From: Anoxynatronum sibiricum | GTDB lineage: Bacteria > Bacillota > Clostridia > Peptostreptococcales > Tindalliaceae | DNA: 64,000 bases | Assembly (NCBI RefSeq): GCF_039414295.1 | Contig: NZ_JBCITM010000003.1 | Coordinates: 62,001 to 126,000, forward strand | Direction: 5' to 3' | Shown: positions 61,669-64,000 of the stretch, piece after piece | Position numbering within the stretch: position 1 is the first letter of the stretch | Layout of the letters: every line of letters starts with the position of its first letter | The notes under the pieces: generated by a model | Told to the model about the DNA's origin: nothing | What the model saw: only the letters and a program-made list of their open reading frames with translations | Databases searched by the model: none | Made by a program: the position numbers and the translations under genes

Positions 61669-62498
61669 TGAAGGCAGCCTGTTCACCAAAAAGTAAAACG
61701 AGTTCGCCGATATCGAAGGGGTTTTTTCCGGGACTGAGTTATGTGGAAGGAACTTCATCGCTGCATCGAGTTCATCCAGGTGTCAAATTGATGCTGCTGA
61801 TTAGCTTTAGCATCTGTGCCATGCTGGTGACCTCTGTGGCTGGAGGAATGTTGTTATTGGTCATTCTCATCAGTGCTTATGGAGCAGCAGGATTGGGATG
61901 GGATTTCTTTATTCGCAAATTGCGGTGGATCCTGCTGTTTGGGTTAATGATGTTGCTGGCCCAGGTATTATGGGTTAGAACGGGAGTGCTTCTCTGGCAT
62001 TTCCAGGGGAGTTTTTTTTCATTTGAAGTTTGGTCGGAAGGGCTTCTGGGAGGGCTGGCAATGGTATTTCGCTTTATCAATGTCATCGGATCAAGCTATT
62101 TGTTTGTTGCCATCACGAATCCCAATCAACTGGCGTACACACTGATGCAGGCTGGTCTTCCTTATCGGGCAGGCTTCATGCTGATCACAGCACTGAGATT
62201 CATCCCGCTGTTTCATCTGGAACTAAATCAAATCAAAAACGCTCAGATGGCCAAAGGAATCGATCTTGAGGGGTTATCGCCTGCCAAACTGGTGCGCAGT
62301 ATTCGATACTTGTTAGTACCATTGGTGATCTCGGTACTGGGAAGAGTGGATACACTGACGGTATCCATGGAAATAAGAGCTTTTGGTTTGACGGATCACA
62401 GAGAGTATCGGGAAACGCTGTTAATGTCAAAAGCAGAGAAAAGGGGGATGGCTGTGATTCCCCTGGTTTTTGGAATCATCTGGGCGGCTTTGAGATAA
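61668..62498 (+). CDS. ECF transporter transmembrane (T) component, YkoC/EcfT-like
   Basis: A 276-residue protein with about five helices. N-terminus SSLHRVHPGVKLMLLISFSICAML is the usual EcfT beginning. Two coupling-helix motifs that contact the ATPases are visible: AKGIDLEG and EIRAFGL (in place of the ARG triplets). Its first base overlaps the ATPase stop (TGATG). With the ATPase and S component it completes a dedicated, group I-like ECF transporter, so a shared general module is not needed. Confidence 0.92.
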   Translation: MKAACSPKSKTSSPISKGFFPGLSYVEGTSSLHRVHPGVKLMLLISFSICAMLVTSVAGGMLLLVILISAYGAAGLGWDFFIRKLRWILLFGLMMLLAQVLWVRTGVLLWHFQGSFFSFEVWSEGLLGGLAMVFRFINVIGSSYLFVAITNPNQLAYTLMQAGLPYRAGFMLITALRFIPLFHLELNQIKNAQMAKGIDLEGLSPAKLVRSIRYLLVPLVISVLGRVDTLTVSMEIRAFGLTDHREYRETLLMSKAEKRGMAVIPLVFGIIWAALR

Positions 62499-62525
62499 GA
62501 TGGTATGATGGAAGGGGTTGATGGC

Positions 62526-63485
62526 GTGAGGATGACTCATTGGCGCAGATGTGGCTGTTTGGCGGGCAAGACCATTTTTATGGCAGGCGTGTTGCTGTTA
62601 CTGTTGCTGATGATGAGCTGCATGACCGGCTGCGGAATAGAAAAAGAGGTGGAACCGGCAGAAGAAGTAACGCGGGAGACTGCTGCTGAACAGCAAGTTT
62701 CTGAAGCGGTGGAAGAAATCCATGTGCCTGACGAGTTGGAGGCACCTGACGAAGCAGTTGAATCCAGTGATCCCAAGGATTTTCATGAGGCTGGAAAAGC
62801 AGTTGACGAAACTGACAAAATTGAAGCCACTAACAGCCACTCTGATGATAACGAATCAGAAGGGTCTAAAATCATAGTTTCTTCCGAAGATTATGAACCA
62901 GTGGAAGCTTCTGAAAAAGAGTTTCGGGAGATGACACCTCGGGTTCAAGCTGAACCGGGGGCACTTATCATTACTGGAGACGGATTGGAAAATGAGCTGG
63001 TGCTGAATCCTTCTGAATGGCAGTTGAATCACCCCTGGTGGACAGAACGCTATTATTCTTCCAATAATAATTTGGGATTCCATAAAATATGGTTGGTGAA
63101 AGGGTATGACCTGGGATCCCTTTTGAAAGAAGCTGGATTAAAAACTGATGAGGATTACTTGATCACCTTTGAATCTGCTGATGGGGTGATTTACAGCGAG
63201 AAGTGGAGCTCTCTTCAGAATCGCTACTACTTCTCAGACTTAACGACAGATACAGGCCAGCTCATTGGACCGCTCATCGGCTTCTATCGAAAAGAAGTCT
63301 TCGATGCCATTGAACCACAACCGCCAGTGCACTGGCAGACCCAAGAGCTGACAGCTTCAGATCGTGACCCTCAGTGGCCCAGGCTATACATGGGGCAGCA
63401 ACAGGATCATCCCAGTGATATTAATCAGCCAATGTTTCTCAGGGAGCTGGTGCGTATTGTGGTGGGACAGGAACGAAAGGAGTGA
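62526..63485 (+). CDS. SUOX-like lipoprotein with long acidic linker
   Basis: A 319-residue protein. Signal with lipobox MTGC (Cys about 36), an acidic, presumably extended linker of about 100 residues (EEVTRETAAEQQVSEAVEE and on), and one SUOX-like domain from about 145. The domain has ITGDGLENELVLNPSEW, YSSNNNLGFHKIWLVKGYDL, ITFESADGVIYSEKW and the ending RLYMGQ...SDINQPMFLRELVRIVVG. It is the same subtype as unit 1 of the 1504-residue protein. The start chosen is a GTG 8 bases after GGAAGGGG; ATG at 62505 is the alternative. The linker would let the domain reach out through the wall. Confidence 0.82.
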   Translation: MRMTHWRRCGCLAGKTIFMAGVLLLLLLMMSCMTGCGIEKEVEPAEEVTRETAAEQQVSEAVEEIHVPDELEAPDEAVESSDPKDFHEAGKAVDETDKIEATNSHSDDNESEGSKIIVSSEDYEPVEASEKEFREMTPRVQAEPGALIITGDGLENELVLNPSEWQLNHPWWTERYYSSNNNLGFHKIWLVKGYDLGSLLKEAGLKTDEDYLITFESADGVIYSEKWSSLQNRYYFSDLTTDTGQLIGPLIGFYRKEVFDAIEPQPPVHWQTQELTASDRDPQWPRLYMGQQQDHPSDINQPMFLRELVRIVVGQERKE

Positions 63486-63490
63486 AATCA

Positions 63491-64000
63491 TTGAAGGATT
63501 ATTATGATCCGGCCCATGAACCGGGAAGTGTCGTGGTTTCTGGAACGGCCTTAAAGCGACCAGTGGTGCTGAACCCATCTCAGTGGACACTGGCAAATCA
63601 ACACTTTCAGGAAGTTTTTTTCTCATCCAACAATCATTTGGGATTTCACAAAATCTGGCGAGTGAAAGGGTATTCTCTTCTGGGGTTGCTTCAGACAGGT
63701 GATGTGACGGTCAATCCTCAACTTGCCATAACCTTCTTCGCCAGCGACGGGCTCACTTATCAATCATCGCTGGGAGCACTGACCAACCGTTATTATTACC
63801 CCGGCCTCACCCTCGCCAACGAAACCAGGGTTGACCCTGTGATTGCTCTTTATGCAGCTGCAATGTTTGATGATCAGGTACCGCAAGGGCCAGTCCAGTG
63901 GACACCGCGCCCACTGACGGAAGACGATTATGACCGACAGCGTCCAAGACTGTTCATGGGACAACGGAAGGGTGACCCCAGTGATGATAATCAACCCTGG
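63491..64000 (+). CDS. SUOX-like domain protein, 3' end outside window
   Basis: An open frame of 170 residues that runs off the window. It likely starts at a TTG, 8 bases after AAAGGAG and 6 bases past the previous stop; a GTG at 63482 in the same frame would overlap that stop. The product is a third member of the SSNN subtype: VVSGTALKRPVVLNPSQW, FSSNNHLGFHKIWRVKGYSLLGLL, ITFFASDGLTYQSS, RLFMGQRKGDPSDDNQPW. There is no signal peptide, unlike all other members, so it may be the second domain of the preceding lipoprotein cut off by a frameshift, or reached by ribosome slippage. Confidence 0.75.
   Translation, partial: MKDYYDPAHEPGSVVVSGTALKRPVVLNPSQWTLANQHFQEVFFSSNNHLGFHKIWRVKGYSLLGLLQTGDVTVNPQLAITFFASDGLTYQSSLGALTNRYYYPGLTLANETRVDPVIALYAAAMFDDQVPQGPVQWTPRPLTEDDYDRQRPRLFMGQRKGDPSDDNQPW

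Noticed and set aside
58969..62498. Thiamin or HMP importer (YkoEDC) as the plain annotation
   Set aside because: The subunits resemble YkoE/D/C, but I see no TPP riboswitch or thiamin gene nearby, and the fusion plus the Moco riboswitch point elsewhere. Kept as the main alternative.

Overview
The window looks like the chromosome of an anaerobic Clostridia-type Firmicute. Evidence for this: strong AGGAGG ribosome binding sites, frequent GTG/TTG starts, SLH-type cell-surface anchoring, a sodium-pumping-type (NQR-like) operon, selenium-associated genes, and T-box-free but riboswitch-rich amino-acid and cofactor control. A haloalkaliphilic, Na+-using clostridial relative is possible, but that is an inference. 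I saw no insertion sequence, phage gene or CRISPR array.

Layout. 1-5.3 kb: the tail of a lytic transglycosylase, then argC-argJ-argB-argD (cyclic arginine pathway to N-acetylornithine/ornithine). 5.5-9.3 kb: singletons (methyltransferase, a di-heme b-type membrane protein, PilZ, PlsC, omega-amidase, DUF3006). 9.3-14.5 kb: a lysine-riboswitch-controlled DAP operon (asd-dapA-dapB-dapH-aspartokinase). 14.6-16.4 kb (minus): KDG kinase and KDPG aldolase. 16.6-19.6 kb: a selenium/sulfur-trafficking group (DUF3343, TusA-like, YedE, cysteine desulfurase-like). 19.6-27.4 kb: TRAP transporter, GntR regulator, zinc dehydrogenase, UxaB and UxaA. Together with kdgK/kdgA these form an L-galactonate/hexonate route to pyruvate and glyceraldehyde 3-phosphate. 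27.6-34.9 kb: a cobalamin riboswitch, a PduO-type adenosyltransferase, a nickel/peptide-type ABC importer with fused ATPases, and a methyltransferase. 35-41.3 kb (minus): a chemoreceptor and nqrBCDEF without nqrA. 41.5-48 kb: YeiH, a lone receiver, an EAL protein with a degenerate GGDEF, and a second chemoreceptor. 48.4 kb: tRNA-Val(GAC).

48.7 kb to the end is the most unusual part. It opens with a regulator joining a ModE-like DNA-binding domain to a TupA-like (tungstate-binding) domain. A good promoter, a molybdenum/tungsten-cofactor (Moco/Tuco) riboswitch and a terminator follow. Downstream, eight consecutive genes run on the same strand (nine with the partial last ORF counted separately from its neighbour). 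Nearly all encode exported proteins carrying a sulfite-oxidase-like (SUOX, oxidoreductase molybdopterin-binding) fold domain without an evident molybdenum-ligating cysteine. These are: an SLH-anchored protein, a 1504-residue protein with about six copies plus a beta-propeller, a lipoprotein, a fusion to a metallophosphoesterase, a fusion to the membrane S component of a YkoEDC-like ECF transporter, and a lipoprotein with a second unit behind it. The ECF ATPase and T subunits sit inside the operon. My reading is that this is an undescribed surface capture, dephosphorylation and import system for molybdopterin-type cofactors or a related pterin. The sequence shows the parts and their order; the substrate is inferred.
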